Origin: Atriophallophorus winterbourni
Taxonomy: Eukaryota; Platyhelminthes; Trematoda; Plagiorchiida; Microphallidae
DNA: 64,000 bases
Assembly: GCA_013407085.1 (NCBI GenBank)
Contig: JACCGJ010010158.1
Location: 87,466 to 151,465, forward strand
Direction: 5' to 3'
Within the stretch, counting starts at the first letter, position 1; the number at the start of each line of letters is the position of its first letter. Below the pieces are notes generated by a model. The model did no database searches, was not told the origin of the DNA, and saw nothing but the letters and a program-made list of their open reading frames with translations. Positions 22,150 through 32,660 of the stretch are shown here, piece after piece. The position numbers were made by a program, and so were the translations under genes.

Positions 22150-22920
22150 TATTTTGTTTTTATGTTAAAATATATATTTTCTTCTAACAGCAACCAATGA
22201 ACGTAGACTCAAGCAGCTCAGTATTAAAGTGGTCCAACTACAAACGAGATTGCAATAAAGTTTAACTTTCAAATTGAGTGATTCAAAGTGATTCAAAGTC
22301 AAAGTGATTCAAAGTTGTAATGGTCTAAAAAGCATTTAGCTTAACAATAATCATAGGATGGAGTTATGAGGTATATATAATAAAAAAGAAGAAGAGTGAT
22401 TGCTTACCGAATATAAATCATTTCTAGCACCTCGAAGATTGATAGAAATCACACGTTTTGAGAATTGAGATGCATGGTTATTTGATATTGAGATACGTGC
22501 TGTTGTATCAATATGTGTTTCCATAACAATATATGTATTCTTCTAATTCGAGCATACGTGAATTTTGGGTGCATGGCTGAGAACAATTGTGCCCAATGCA
22601 TATTATGATGAGTAGCACTCATCTACTCGGCATATGTCAGTCTATAGAATTTTGTCATACTATGTAAAACATCTGGTTTTTGGGTTCGAGTTTAAACGCA
22701 GATATGGAATATGCCCTGATTCTAAGTTTACGTGAGCGTTAAGTGTTTCGTAAAAGTTGAGTTCAGCTTCGAGTATATATTTAAGTAGAATAGATTCGTC
22801 AGTGGTTTGATGAGTTGCACTTTCTTCTGAATGGTTTATTTGAATAATTTGAAGCCATGATGAAAAATCGTATTCCTTTCAACAATCTCTGAGTGGGACT
22901 TTAAGGACTTGATGCTCAGC
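22150..22920 (+). repeat. Inverted duplicate arm 1
   Basis: Aligns in reverse orientation with 28080-28850. Shared landmarks are a CGAGATTGCAATAAA block preceded by a splice-acceptor-like TTCTAACAG, a GGTTCGAGTTTAAAC block and TTCAGCTTCGAGTA. The arm begins immediately behind the Kunitz pseudogene. No coding function recognised. Confidence 0.65.
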
Positions 22921-24000
22921 TAAATAAAAATGTTATTAGAAGATAGTGACAGGGAATTTTAGAATGCGTAAGTCCTAGTGATTCTCAATTTCAATTCCAC
23001 TTGTTTAAAGGCCAGAATGAATGATGTTTCTTTATTGTTGGCTTAGATACACTCTGATCCGTTTATAGTTAATTGCGTCACTGGCTTCCATGATGCAGAC
23101 AGATTTATGTATAGTCATAATATGAAGTATATTATTAACAATAATAATATACTAATATTATGATAAAAATAATAATATATTATCAAATTATTATCATGAA
23201 CAAAATATCTATAAGTTCGTGGATTTTCATGATACACAAATAGACACCACGACCGGTTTCGTGTTGTTTAGACTCATCTGTGTGATTCTGGGTTTGAACT
23301 TGGACGTTCTTCATAAGTTACCTATAAAACATCGAAATACGAGTGCAACTTGTTAACCACTTTTCCACTGTATCACTGATCCTGATCTTACTGTTACTTG
23401 ATGACTGTGCGAAACGGATGGGGATGTGAGCACCAAAATACATTGGTCATTTTTTAACGAAAATCGTTTGCTTCTGACTTAACTAACGTCACAACGCACG
23501 TTTAAAAGTCGAGTACAGTGTTCTACTATTACACAGTTCTATGGTTCATTGAACCTAGAATTTTTGACTTTATATATTTCGCACATACATACATACATAC
23601 ATGCATACATATCCTTTATCTTATTGTCATTTTCTTTCGAGTATGTCGAATTCATTCCATGAAATGCTCATCACGTAACACAATGTTAGCAAATCCTACA
23701 TATTGGGCCCACGCGCAAGCATTTCCCGAAAATTGGCATGTTATCTAAGTGATTTATATTTCGTACTACTTATCAATCAATTTGTATTATTTGTTATCCA
23801 ATCGTGTTTCCGAAACATCAACGCTCATTTACAACACCCAATTAACATCGGACAATTGTCCGGTTTTCCATTGATAATAGAAAAATTTTTAATATATTTT
23901 CAAGGTCATTCGTCTTCATCACACTAAACCTCACTCCTATTTGCGTTTCTCAATTTCCGACTTTCAAACATCGCTCTCCGATGCTGCTGATAAAATTACT
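22921..24000. other. AT-rich stretch with satellite fragments
   Basis: Contains an AAT/ATA-rich stretch at 23125-23195, fragments of satellites T/S at 23235-23290 (-) and 23340-23470 (+), the latter with CTTGATGACTGTGCGAAAC, and a CATA microsatellite at 23582-23610. No gene recognised. Confidence 0.5.
23582..23610. repeat. (ACAT)n microsatellite
   Basis: Seven ACAT units with one interruption (ATGCATAC). Confidence 0.85.
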
Positions 24001-24059
24001 ACATAATCCGGAAAGATATGACTACTAATAAATCCTAAAGCGTGTACTAAACTTGTGTT

Positions 24060-24650
24060 CACTAATCTTGGTTATGAACGTCGAATTAATCTTCTTTTTC
24101 TAGAATTAAATCTACAGCCCTGACTTAAGGAAAATATGTCAAGTATCTAGGCGACACTTTAGTCAACGACCTTAACGAGACACATCAACGAAGTACTCTA
24201 TTTAATAAAGTACGTAAAACTTATTATCATGCTTTTTGTCTTCGTCCTCTCGGAGTTAAGTCTGACATAATTTCTAACTTGTATTGTATATTACCACATA
24301 ATCTCTATTGCTCACCTGTTACTTCCCCCACCCTTCTTTCAAAAGACTTTGTTTTTGATTAAACGTAGCATTATGGTCGTATATCTCGCAAGTTCTATTC
24401 TTTATCAGAATATTCTTGAAGAAATTATGATACAAAATCTTTCGAGTTGCAATCAGCTTATCAATACAATCCTCAAGAGTATTTCCCATCCGCTGCATGA
24501 GAATCTCCTTATCAGTCACGTTTTTTCAAATAATCTTTTTCAACACTTTATACTTCCTTCTAAAACATCATAATATTGGAGGACATTTATCCTATTTGCT
24601 TCACGCTACCTTTGTCATGGAGAACGGCTTGTTGAAAAACTACGGTCTAA
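24060..24650 (+). pseudogene. Possible reverse transcriptase C-terminal relic
   Basis: 24132-24362 is open for 76 codons without an ATG and reads KYVKYLGDTLVNDLNETHQR, then RKTYYHAFCLRPLGVK and SNLYCILPHNLYCSPV. The KYLGxTL motif and the following helix-rich pattern resemble the region after the RT palm of non-LTR elements. Upstream LGYERRINLLFLELNLQP may belong to it. It is unlike the other RT families in the window. Confidence 0.35.
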
Positions 24651-25080
24651 TCTTATTAATATCATGGGTATAATGTCTATGAATATATTTGTGTTTTTCT
24701 TTAATTCGAACAAAATTCGTTGTATTTTTTGGTAAAACAATCTCAAATCTATAGTTTCTAAATGAAGCATTGTCTTCAATTTTCTTCTTTTTCAAGAACC
24801 ACGTTGACATTGCTACTCACATCTCAGAGATTGATACGCATCTGTCAATACGCCAAAGGTCATTTATTCTATTATTGCAATAAATGTTACAAGAGGAAGG
24901 TCGAGGTTGATTTATGTGGTTAATATATGCAAGGGACTAACTAGCTAAGAGCTCGAATGATCTGCCATCGGAAGATATGCAGAACATCACCTTCTGAAAC
25001 GACTGAAATCACGACGGCAGTATTCTCGAATTGGGCAAAATTGGGTTTTGGGAGAAACGCATGAATATGATTCGAGTGAA
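24651..25080. other. No gene recognised
   Basis: AT-rich sequence without open frames of interest or repeats that I could match. Confidence 0.35.
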
Positions 25081-25430
25081 TAACTCTTTGGATAGAGCAT
25101 CATTTGAAAACGAAGTCAGCCGCAATGGAACGATATGCAACATGTCTAAGTCGGTCAAATGATTCCAGTATGTTGAGAAACTTACAATGAATCGTTTGGA
25201 ACGATATCTATTGCATTCTTAGCCAATATGAAACCAACACATAAATATTAGAGGCAATATTAAGGTATCTAGATTACCAAACATAGGATATTCTTTGTAT
25301 TATTAGAAATAAACGCTAACAACCAATTAGCATTCGCTTTGTGTTGTGGGATTCGTGGATGAACGAGACTAAGCCAAGAAAGTGTGACATTTTGTGCATG
25401 GAAGCATTCAATTTAATTCAATTTAATGCT
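25080..25430 (-). repeat. Kunitz-unit block R2
   Basis: Homologous to 31960-32290 and 55560-55870 (shared CGAACGATATGCAAAAT-like and TGTGGGATTCGTGGA-like stretches). Each copy has different open frames, so coding function is unlikely. It lies next to block R3, as in the complete unit. Confidence 0.6.
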
Positions 25431-25439
25431 GATGGTTGA

Positions 25440-25720
25440 AAAAGAATGGAGCTCTAATTATCCATACGAAATGCGCCCTAAAATACTTATGCTGGATTTA
25501 TCCGAACGTAGACCGTAACGAGGAGCACTAATCTTCATTTGGACAGTTTAATAAACAATTAAACAACCCATGCATTCATTTGTACATGTTTCCCACGACA
25601 CAGCATCGTGGTCATGCGGCTGTAAGTATACATTTTCTGTCCGCATTCTGCAACCATGGAACAGATTTTGTAGTTATGTGTTATAAACTTAAACCGTTAA
25701 CGCTTTCATTAAATCACTGG
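25440..25720 (+). repeat. Kunitz-unit block R3 (family B RT tail)
   Basis: Plus-strand remains of a non-LTR RT tail: NYPYEMRPKILMLDL, then TTTGGACAG, CGTGGTCATGCGGC and WNRFCSYVL. Homologous to 35000-35430 and 55880-56170 and to the longer family B copies at 2620-3500 and 52560-53620. It is a retroelement fragment that was duplicated with the Kunitz units. Confidence 0.6.
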
Positions 25721-25789
25721 ATACATATTTGTACAAGCATGTTTCTGAGTTAGAAATTATGTTCAAGAATATATTTGACAATGACAATG

Positions 25790-26240
25790 TATATCGTTGT
25801 CCATTGTTTCAAGGATCACTGAAACTGAACTTAATGTATCCACCTGATGACGGCACACATCAAGATAATGATAGTAGTGTGGAAGTGAGAGTGGGAGTTG
25901 TGAGATGTGAGCAACACATTAATTTGATCTTCCAATAGCGCCATGAATGCTTGGCCAGTAATCACTACGTGTTTTTTTGTTTAAACATTGTGGTTCGTTG
26001 TACGAACAATATGTAACAGCGGCATTCAAGTATTACTTTGTTTAGCACTTATCCAATGTTTCAAGTCTCACTGAACGCAATATTTTTGTTTCAGCCTGAT
26101 GACGGCAAACAGCCAGAAACCGGTAGTGATATATGAAGAATGGGAATGTGATCACGGGGATACATTAGTCAATATAACCGTCTTGATCTTCAGACAAATC
26201 ATCACTACGTGATATTGTGTTTTAGCATCGTGTTTCTTCG
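25790..26240 (+). repeat. Satellite S, tandem copies
   Basis: Two copies. The second has the clearest core of the window: CTGATGA (26096-26102), a hairpin CGGC-AAACA-GCCA, then GAAAC (26116-26120) and CGGTAGTG. Confidence 0.65.
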
Positions 26241-26429
26241 TGGAAACTCATAAAAGAATTTTACAATATTATTTCTCGTTTCAAAAACTTCATCTTTGTT
26301 CGTCGAACTGTTGGTATCCAGTTTATTGATTTTCAAAACTAAATACTCAATATCAAACCAATCTTTGGAAACAAGATAAAGTAATTCTTGCACAGTTAGC
26401 ATGTTTTTTCATAGAAAAAACGCCGCGTA

Positions 26430-26716
26430 CTATCTATTGGTCGTTGACGTACATACTCTATCGCTCTCACAATCGTTAATGGCATCGAAATATTCCTGTT
26501 TATTAGACATCCGCCACATTGGAACAATTTACATTCCTTCGATTTTGGATCATAAATGTAGAATGGGAACGGATCTGGACAATTTCCCACTTGTGTCGGT
26601 GGCTAACAACCAAAAATTGATACTGTTATTCCACGGAATCACTCACCATCAGCAGTTGCTTCTGGCCTAGCAATTACTTCTGAAAAGTTTGTAAGTAGTA
26701 AGAAAATATGAAGCAT
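26430..26716 (-). pseudogene. Kunitz inhibitor pseudogene
   Basis: Minus-strand copy. The signal exon begins at ATG 26716 (MLHIFLLLTNFSEVIARP), close to that of the gene at 59325. A GTGAGT donor follows. The Kunitz exon shows GNCPDPFPFYIYDPKSKECK, then QCGGCLINRN. Defects: the codon after the first Cys is TAG; P1 is Pro; Trp before GGC is Cys; and one base is missing after NRN, so the last two Cys (DCESDRVC) are read only in another frame. The normal acceptor before the first Cys is not evident. It is a member of the 59325 subfamily that has decayed. Confidence 0.75.
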
Positions 26717-26959
26717 TTAGAATATAAGTCAATTTTCGTGAACAGTTTGCGTGAAATGGCTCATATAGAGGATTTGGTAGCAATTGGTTATATGGTAAGA
26801 ATTTTATGGAATAAATTCGGTATTCTGAAAAGAAAATGACAATAGTATTGAAAATATTTGTGATGCTTAATAAACCAGTTTCTACCTGTTTGTTGTCATC
26901 CAGTAGAGACGAAAATATTAGGTTTTCTGAGTATTGAAACAGTGAATAACTTGTAAACA

Positions 26960-27195
26960 TAATTTATACTTGAATGCCACTGTGACATGGCGTTCGTACA
27001 AAGAACCACGATGTTCAAATACAGAATCACAAACTGATTATTGGTCAAGCATTCATGGCGCTTATGGGTGACGAAAGTAATGAGTTGCACACATCTCCCG
27101 CACTTACAAAATACTACCGGTGTATGATTGTTTTTCGTCATCAGATAGAAACAGTAAGTTTAGTTTCGATGAGCCTTGAAACAAGGTAAAACTTT
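26960..27195 (-). repeat. Satellite S, single copy
   Basis: Plus-strand landmarks include ACTGTGACATGGCGTTCGTAC, GAACCACGATGTTCAAATAC and TTTTTCGTCATCAGATAGAAACAGTAAG; the ribozyme-like core on the minus strand is decayed. Confidence 0.6.
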
Positions 27196-27214
27196 AAACA
27201 TTGTCATGTGGTTT

Positions 27215-27900
27215 ACAATTTTGGTCGCACCAACCTTACTCAAAAGTGGCATATAAGAGCCACTTGTTTACCATTCTTCCAATGTGTCAAGCGCATGTGG
27301 ATCCTGATCCTACTGCCCCTACCTGATGAGAGCATACAGCACGAAACCGGTTGTGGTGTGTGTGTGTGATGGAGATGCATGCAAATGAGCTGTTATACAT
27401 TTTATTTTTCTCTCAAGTTTCAGTTTATTAATAAAATGATAGTAAATTAAAAATAAATATGTGGCAATTTATTTCCTTGAGCAATTGGAAACAAACAAAA
27501 TTGTCGGTAAACAAAGATATATAATCGGTCATTCTCAGGATATATCTAAAATATATTTTACATCAGAAAGAAATGTGAAATCATCGCATAATTTTAAGGG
27601 AAAAACGAAAAATGTATGGGCTTGCGTTTTCCTCCAGCTACAGCCTAAATTTGTAGCTTGTTTCCTAATTCGTGCACACCTGTCAATCTTTTGATCGTCG
27701 AGTTCACACATAGTTAACTATTTATGTAGTGTTTTCTTATCCAAAATTGACATACAAGCGATACTTGTTTGCCATTCTCTCAGTGTTCAAAGCGCATGCG
27801 GATTCTGATCTTACTGTCCCTACCTGATGAGTGGAAGCAGCACGGAACCGGTCGTGGGTTGAGTTTAAGATGCAAATGCATGCAAATATGGATATTTTGT
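27215..27900 (+). repeat. Satellite T, two dispersed copies
   Basis: Copies at 27215-27415 and 27735-27900. Landmarks are a GTCGCACCAACCTTACTCAA block, AGCGCATGCGGATTCTGATC, CTACCTGATGAG and ATGCATGCAAAT. The first has CTGATGA (27323-27329) and GAAAC (27343-27347) around a short hairpin; the second has CTGATGA (27824-27830) followed by GGAAC. A 77-codon open frame between them (27461-27694) has no motif that I recognise. Confidence 0.6.
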
Positions 27901-28079
27901 TAAATAATATGACTATACATAAAGCTGTTTACGTCATCAAAGATAGCTGCACAACGAAGGATCACACGGATGAGAGGTTACTTAAGCCAGCATTAAATGA
28001 ACATAACAGATTCCCGTCTCAAACATGCGAAATTATAATCAAACATTACAAGGATTTTGGCTTTTTGAATCCTCTGTCA

Positions 28080-28850
28080 CTATGGTCTTTCAGCATTTGT
28101 ATTATCTGAGTCTCACGCTCTTCAATTCTCGCACAGAGACTGCCGAAAGAAATAGGATATCTCATCATTGTTTTTAATTATTAAACTAAACCATCCGGAG
28201 GATGAACAGAAGACAGTGCAGCTCAACGAGAACATGGTCAGCGACGGGCTCATCTGACTCAGATATCTACTCGAAGCTGAATTCAACTTTCCACAAACCC
28301 TCGAAAGCTCATATGAAATTGGAATCAGCGCATATTCCGTATCACAGTTTAAACTCGAACTCAAAACATTGATGGTCGCCATAAAATATTACATTTCTGT
28401 GGACTAACGTTTGTCGTGTGAATGACTGCTACCGAATCATAATACACTATTTGCACAATTATTCAGTTGTAGATTGCAACGAAATCACACGTCACACTAT
28501 CTACTCAGAATTAGTAGAGAACATATATTGCGATGGAAACATATATTGGTACAAATGCATGTATCCTGATAAAAAATAACCATGTAGCTCAATTCTGAAC
28601 ACGTTTGATTTCTAACAATCTTCGAGACGTTAGAAATTATTTCTGTTCGGTAATCATTCGCTTAAAATGAAAGTTAAATTTATTGCAATCTCGTCCGTAG
28701 AACAACCATTTAAATCCCGCGCATGTTGCTGGTAGAAAAAAATATATATTTCGTACGACCAAATCTCAACCTTTATTTATAGTCTAGCAACGACTAAAGA
28801 AATGGCTGTAAGTAGGACAAAAATTCATATAATGTTTCCGATATTCATTC
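28080..28850 (-). repeat. Inverted duplicate arm 2
   Basis: Reverse-oriented counterpart of 22150-22920. An 86-codon open frame on the minus strand (28122-28382, with SSSLNCDTEYALIP) corresponds to NAxMEYALI in arm 1, where it is closed by stops; I take it as chance conservation after duplication rather than a gene. Confidence 0.6.
28680..28845 (-). pseudogene. Kunitz signal-exon relic
   Basis: On the minus strand IFVLLTAISLVVARL is clearly the hydrophobic signal segment of the Kunitz family, but the ATG position is ATT and the next codons include TGA. After a TCTACCAG acceptor-like site comes a short exon-like block (28745-28680) with GRDCNKF. The same block follows the Kunitz pseudogene in arm 1 (22198-22262). 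No Kunitz domain is left. This ties the inverted duplication to a former Kunitz gene. Confidence 0.5.
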
Positions 28851-29379
28851 AATATGGTCAGCAGTTGATAACATACATTTCACATATTCTGTAACATTTG
28901 ATTACATGTTGACTTGCACAAGTAGTGGATCAATAAATCGTCAATAAAATCAAGAAAATGTGTAATGAATTCTTGTTTATCGAAACACAATAAAGTTGCC
29001 ATCACGTACCACTTTGCTGTCGGATGAAGAATCTTTTCATGAGACAATATTTTGGACTTAATTATGGTCCTATATGTTAAATTACACATTTGTAATATTC
29101 CTGTGGCAAATTATCCTAATCTACAGCTGCATCATATTTTCAGCACCATAATCGCAATATGGAAAAAGGAAAAGCTTATACTGCAACAAAGATGACCTAA
29201 AACATCACAAGCAATGCTGCTACATCGGAACCAATCAATTAATGAATGCAAAATCAGTAAAGCTATTTTGTCGCGTATCTCATTGCTGTCACACAAACTC
29301 TATCACACCTGGTGTAATACAAATAATAATAATAATAAGACCAGTCCTTTGAGTACTCATATTCTCTCCACGTAAACAC
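28851..29379. other. No gene recognised
   Basis: AT-rich. An AATAATAATAATAATA microsatellite lies near 29322-29338. The 69-codon frame at 28880-29089 (-) has no motif. Confidence 0.4.
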
Positions 29380-29510
29380 AACTACCGGTTTCAAGCAATC
29401 TACCGTCATCAGGTGGAGACCGTGAGATCAGATTCAGTGATACATGAAACAGTGAATAAATGATAAACAAAGTTATACTTGAGCGCCACTGTGAATCAAA
29501 TTAGCAAAGC
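29380..29510 (-). repeat. Satellite S fragment
   Basis: Plus-strand CTACCGGTTTCAAGCAATCT and GTCATCAGGTGGAGACCG, then AGTGATACATGAAACAGTG. On the minus strand CTGATGA and GAAAC are both present, but the hairpin between them is decayed. Confidence 0.55.
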
Positions 29511-30404
29511 CAAACATTGGATTAGGGATCCACACGGTGCATGTAATCTCAATTTGATGAATTATGTTCATTACGGAATGTGTGTGATGTTTACTTACTG
29601 AAAGTAGCTTTCAACCTGTTATATGTTGAACTTATGAGAGATTAGCTTAGAATTTTACACATAGTCTTGAATTTTGGGTATTCAAAGTTATATGTCAATT
29701 TCAATCTGCCAAAATTGATGGATTGATTGGCTGTGGACTATATGTTATTGTAGACTGAAACTAGACAGGTTATTTCGCTAATAGAGTGTGTTTGTCTATC
29801 TAACGCATTCCCAAATAAAAAGACCTATCTTTGGATCCCGATATCTGTTTTAAATGAGAAGATTTGTACATCACAAACGTAAATTTATCGAATGTTTCTC
29901 GGAAAATTTATTTTTCTAATTCTTTCGCTAATCCTGCTATAAACAGTTCATAAAAAAAGCATTTTTGTGACTAAGATGTAACTTATTTATTACTTTAGAT
30001 CTACCATCCATGTTATTTAAATCATTGCGGTCACGCCAGACGAACACAAACAATGTTTTGAATGACTAATAAAGCACTCTAGTTTTCAATGGCATTTTTT
30101 CAAAAAGTATATCATGTTTATGTTCACGGGTACAGAAAAGATTGATGAATCATTCGAAAAATCTTCAGCGGTTCATGTGATTGAGCAATGATTAGGAATT
30201 GTTGTTACTTTATGAAACTTACAATACCGTTTGTGAATTGTTGTACGCCTTATTTTGTATTGAATTCACATCAAAGCAGAGTATAACTGTTTTTCAAACA
30301 TTCTATTATTGTTGATGGACAATGTTAAATATAAATCGCTTTCCACAATTGTATCTACATGTGAACGTAGACCAATTGTATTAAAAGTAGTTTTTCATAA
30401 TTCC
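29511..30404. other. No gene recognised
   Basis: About 900 bases, AT-rich, without coding signal or repeat that I could assign. Confidence 0.4.
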
Positions 30405-30900
30405 TCAACAGAGTTGCATAGTTTCAAATATATCCACTGGTGAACGATAGGTAAATCTTTAATCTGAATTCTTGGGCCACGGTCTAATTCGGAATAAAGA
30501 GATTACCACAACAATCGACAGAACTCAAATTTGGTTTTATAGCGGTACCGAGCATCAATCCAGATAGAAATAATTGAAAGAGATTCCATGTGTTGAACAC
30601 TCTTCATGTAGCAGCACTCCGTTCGGTATCTTCCATGAATGTACCTCATAAACGAATAGGGTGTCATTTGCAACAAAACCATTCCTTATTTTTTTACAAA
30701 TTACCAATGTCAGATTAGGCGCGTTGTCGTAGTAAGGTGAATATGTTCAATAGACCAGATTTTGAACGCCTTCAAGGATAAGTCACTTTGCCTATCACGA
30801 TATGTTCAAAATTCAGCGGATGTTCCGTTAAAGAAAAGCATTCAGCTTTCGCTCCTGACTTTACTGAATTGGTCACGCTGCGTTACCATAAAGGATATCA
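30405..30900 (-). repeat. Kunitz-unit block R1
   Basis: Aligns with 55120-55515 along its length and with 19935-20290 over its right part. On the minus strand it reads MRYIHGRYRTE..., ARYRYKTKFEF, LYSELDRGPRIQIKDLPIVH with stops. Unknown origin. Confidence 0.6.
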
Positions 30901-31959
30901 TTTAGTACGCAAGAAATCTATATCATAATCTTTTCTTCACAGTCACTTTGTAGTTGCCTCAGACCCGAGTGTTAAACGGGACAAAATGGCAGATGCTCTG
31001 CCAACCCGCTTTTTAATCTCTGTGTCAAACAAGAGGTTATCCCCAATGATTAAAATAAGGTATGTAAAATGATGTTTTGATTTTTAACATTACTAAAACT
31101 GTGACGATGGGAAGCGATACAGTACCGTGATCAAAATCGTTGGTATTGCTCATGTTGTTTGTCAGCCTAATGTATTTGGTTGCGGATGAAGAACAGTTTG
31201 TTGGTGACTGGAATTGTTTAGGGTTTGAACAATAATGGCTTTATCGTCGGCAAACATTATGTGCAGGATTGGCACGCAACGTATCGTGGTTTGTGCTATC
31301 AAGCGATCCAGGTTGAATATCTTATCATCACATCGCGTGCGTATGTAACTATGTTTTACACGCATAATGTCAACATACAAAAGAAGATTAATTAATTGAG
31401 CATCAATTAACAAACATTTACGTGTTTACCTACAAATTGGTGTTCTCTAACTTTGAGAAATTCAAACAGATACCAGTCTTTACGTTACTCACTTCGAAAA
31501 CAAACCTGACATAATTTTGCTTGTTACATGTGTTATAATATTGTGTTGTAGCAGTGGGTCGTATAAATGTCTGCGTTATTTTATTTTCGAATAGCTTACA
31601 TCAATATTAAGTCACTGACATTTTATCAGTAAAAGGAAAATCGCAGTGTATTTTTTCCATGTCCTCATCAGATTCTGTTAAGACTTTTAGTTGATTTAGC
31701 ATGGTCAGGTTCGGTTAATTAGATCTGTGTTTCCTTCATATAAATCAACTGGCTCTGCGTACTCACTGCTTAACACTAATCACCATTCTTAATTCAAATT
31801 TTCACTTAGTAATGTGACTTGCCTTTGAGGTTCACCTAAGATTTCAGCTAAGCTCTTACAAAGTGTTTACTTAATTAATTCAGTAACGACTCAAAGAACA
31901 CTGTAGAATAAGAAGCAATAAACTGCTTCAAATAAATGACAGTTCTTAAAGTGCAATAT
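30901..31959 (-). pseudogene. Insertion between R1 and R2 with possible RT relic
   Basis: In the complete unit R1 and R2 are about 50 bp apart; here about 1.06 kb separates them. On the minus strand 31413-31162 shows ILHIMFADDKAIIVQTLNN, which contains an FADD motif like motif C of non-LTR RTs, followed by a LHPQPNTL segment. This suggests that a retroelement fragment is inserted. The rest is unassigned. Confidence 0.35.
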
Positions 31960-32290
31960 ATGAAAACTACGTCAGCCACTATCGAGCGCTATACAACTTC
32001 TTGAAGTCAGTGAAATGAGCCCAGTATGTTGAGGGACTTGAATTATACCCGTTGACAATTTGAGCAAAGATAAGACCCAGCACATACATATCATGGGTAG
32101 TGTTTGAGGAAAAAGATAACCAAACAGACGGTATTCATTACTTGCGCATATTAAACGCGTTAGACTAATAAGCGTTCGCATTTTGTTGTGGGATCGGTGG
32201 ATGAACGATACTAAAGCCAGAAATTTAGACATTGTTGGAGTGGAAGACAGCAATTGCATTCAATTCAATTTCAATAGGTCGAAACGCATA
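31960..32290 (-). repeat. Kunitz-unit block R2
   Basis: Homologous to 25080-25430 and 55560-55870. Confidence 0.6.
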
Positions 32291-32453
32291 TGGATTCAAG
32301 AAAAACCAGAGAATAATATGGGGACAATAAATATTATAACAAGGTTTGAACTGGATTTGATTATTCACTGAGCAGTTGAAGAGTCAGGAAAAATTCAATG
32401 GACGGAAATCATTTTCGTCAGAACATTGTGGGGATACATTTGAATGCATGTGG

Positions 32454-32660
32454 TCAAGATGTACAGATTACTTCAACACACGGGTTGAGGGTCACAAATG
32501 AATCAAGTTTCCCATTAAATATGTTTGGATTTGTGTGGTTCGAAGCAAAACAGGGTAGATTGTTCAATGTAATACAAACTAGCAAGGCCATTATTCGTCT
32601 AAAGTAGAGTCGCGAATGAGGGGCAGTAAAGTCATTTCTCATGCGAACCACGAAGGTTAA
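32454..32660 (-). pseudogene. Non-LTR RT tail relic
   Basis: Minus strand: PHSRLYFRRIMALLVCITLN, then NLP and IFNGKLDSFV. This follows the WN-LP ... F-x-KLD tail pattern of CR1-like ORF2, with W lost. Confidence 0.4.

Noticed and set aside
27461..27694. 77-codon frame between two T repeats
   Set aside because: No motif, no splice context and no homologue in the window.
28122..28382. 86-codon frame as a possible new secreted gene
   Set aside because: No signal peptide, and the homologous arm at 22150-22920 has stops in the same frame.
28660..28745. Kunitz-like reading of the GRDCNKF block
   Set aside because: The F-x-W-x-F-Y-G pattern looks vaguely like a Kunitz core, but GGC is absent and the Cys spacing does not fit.
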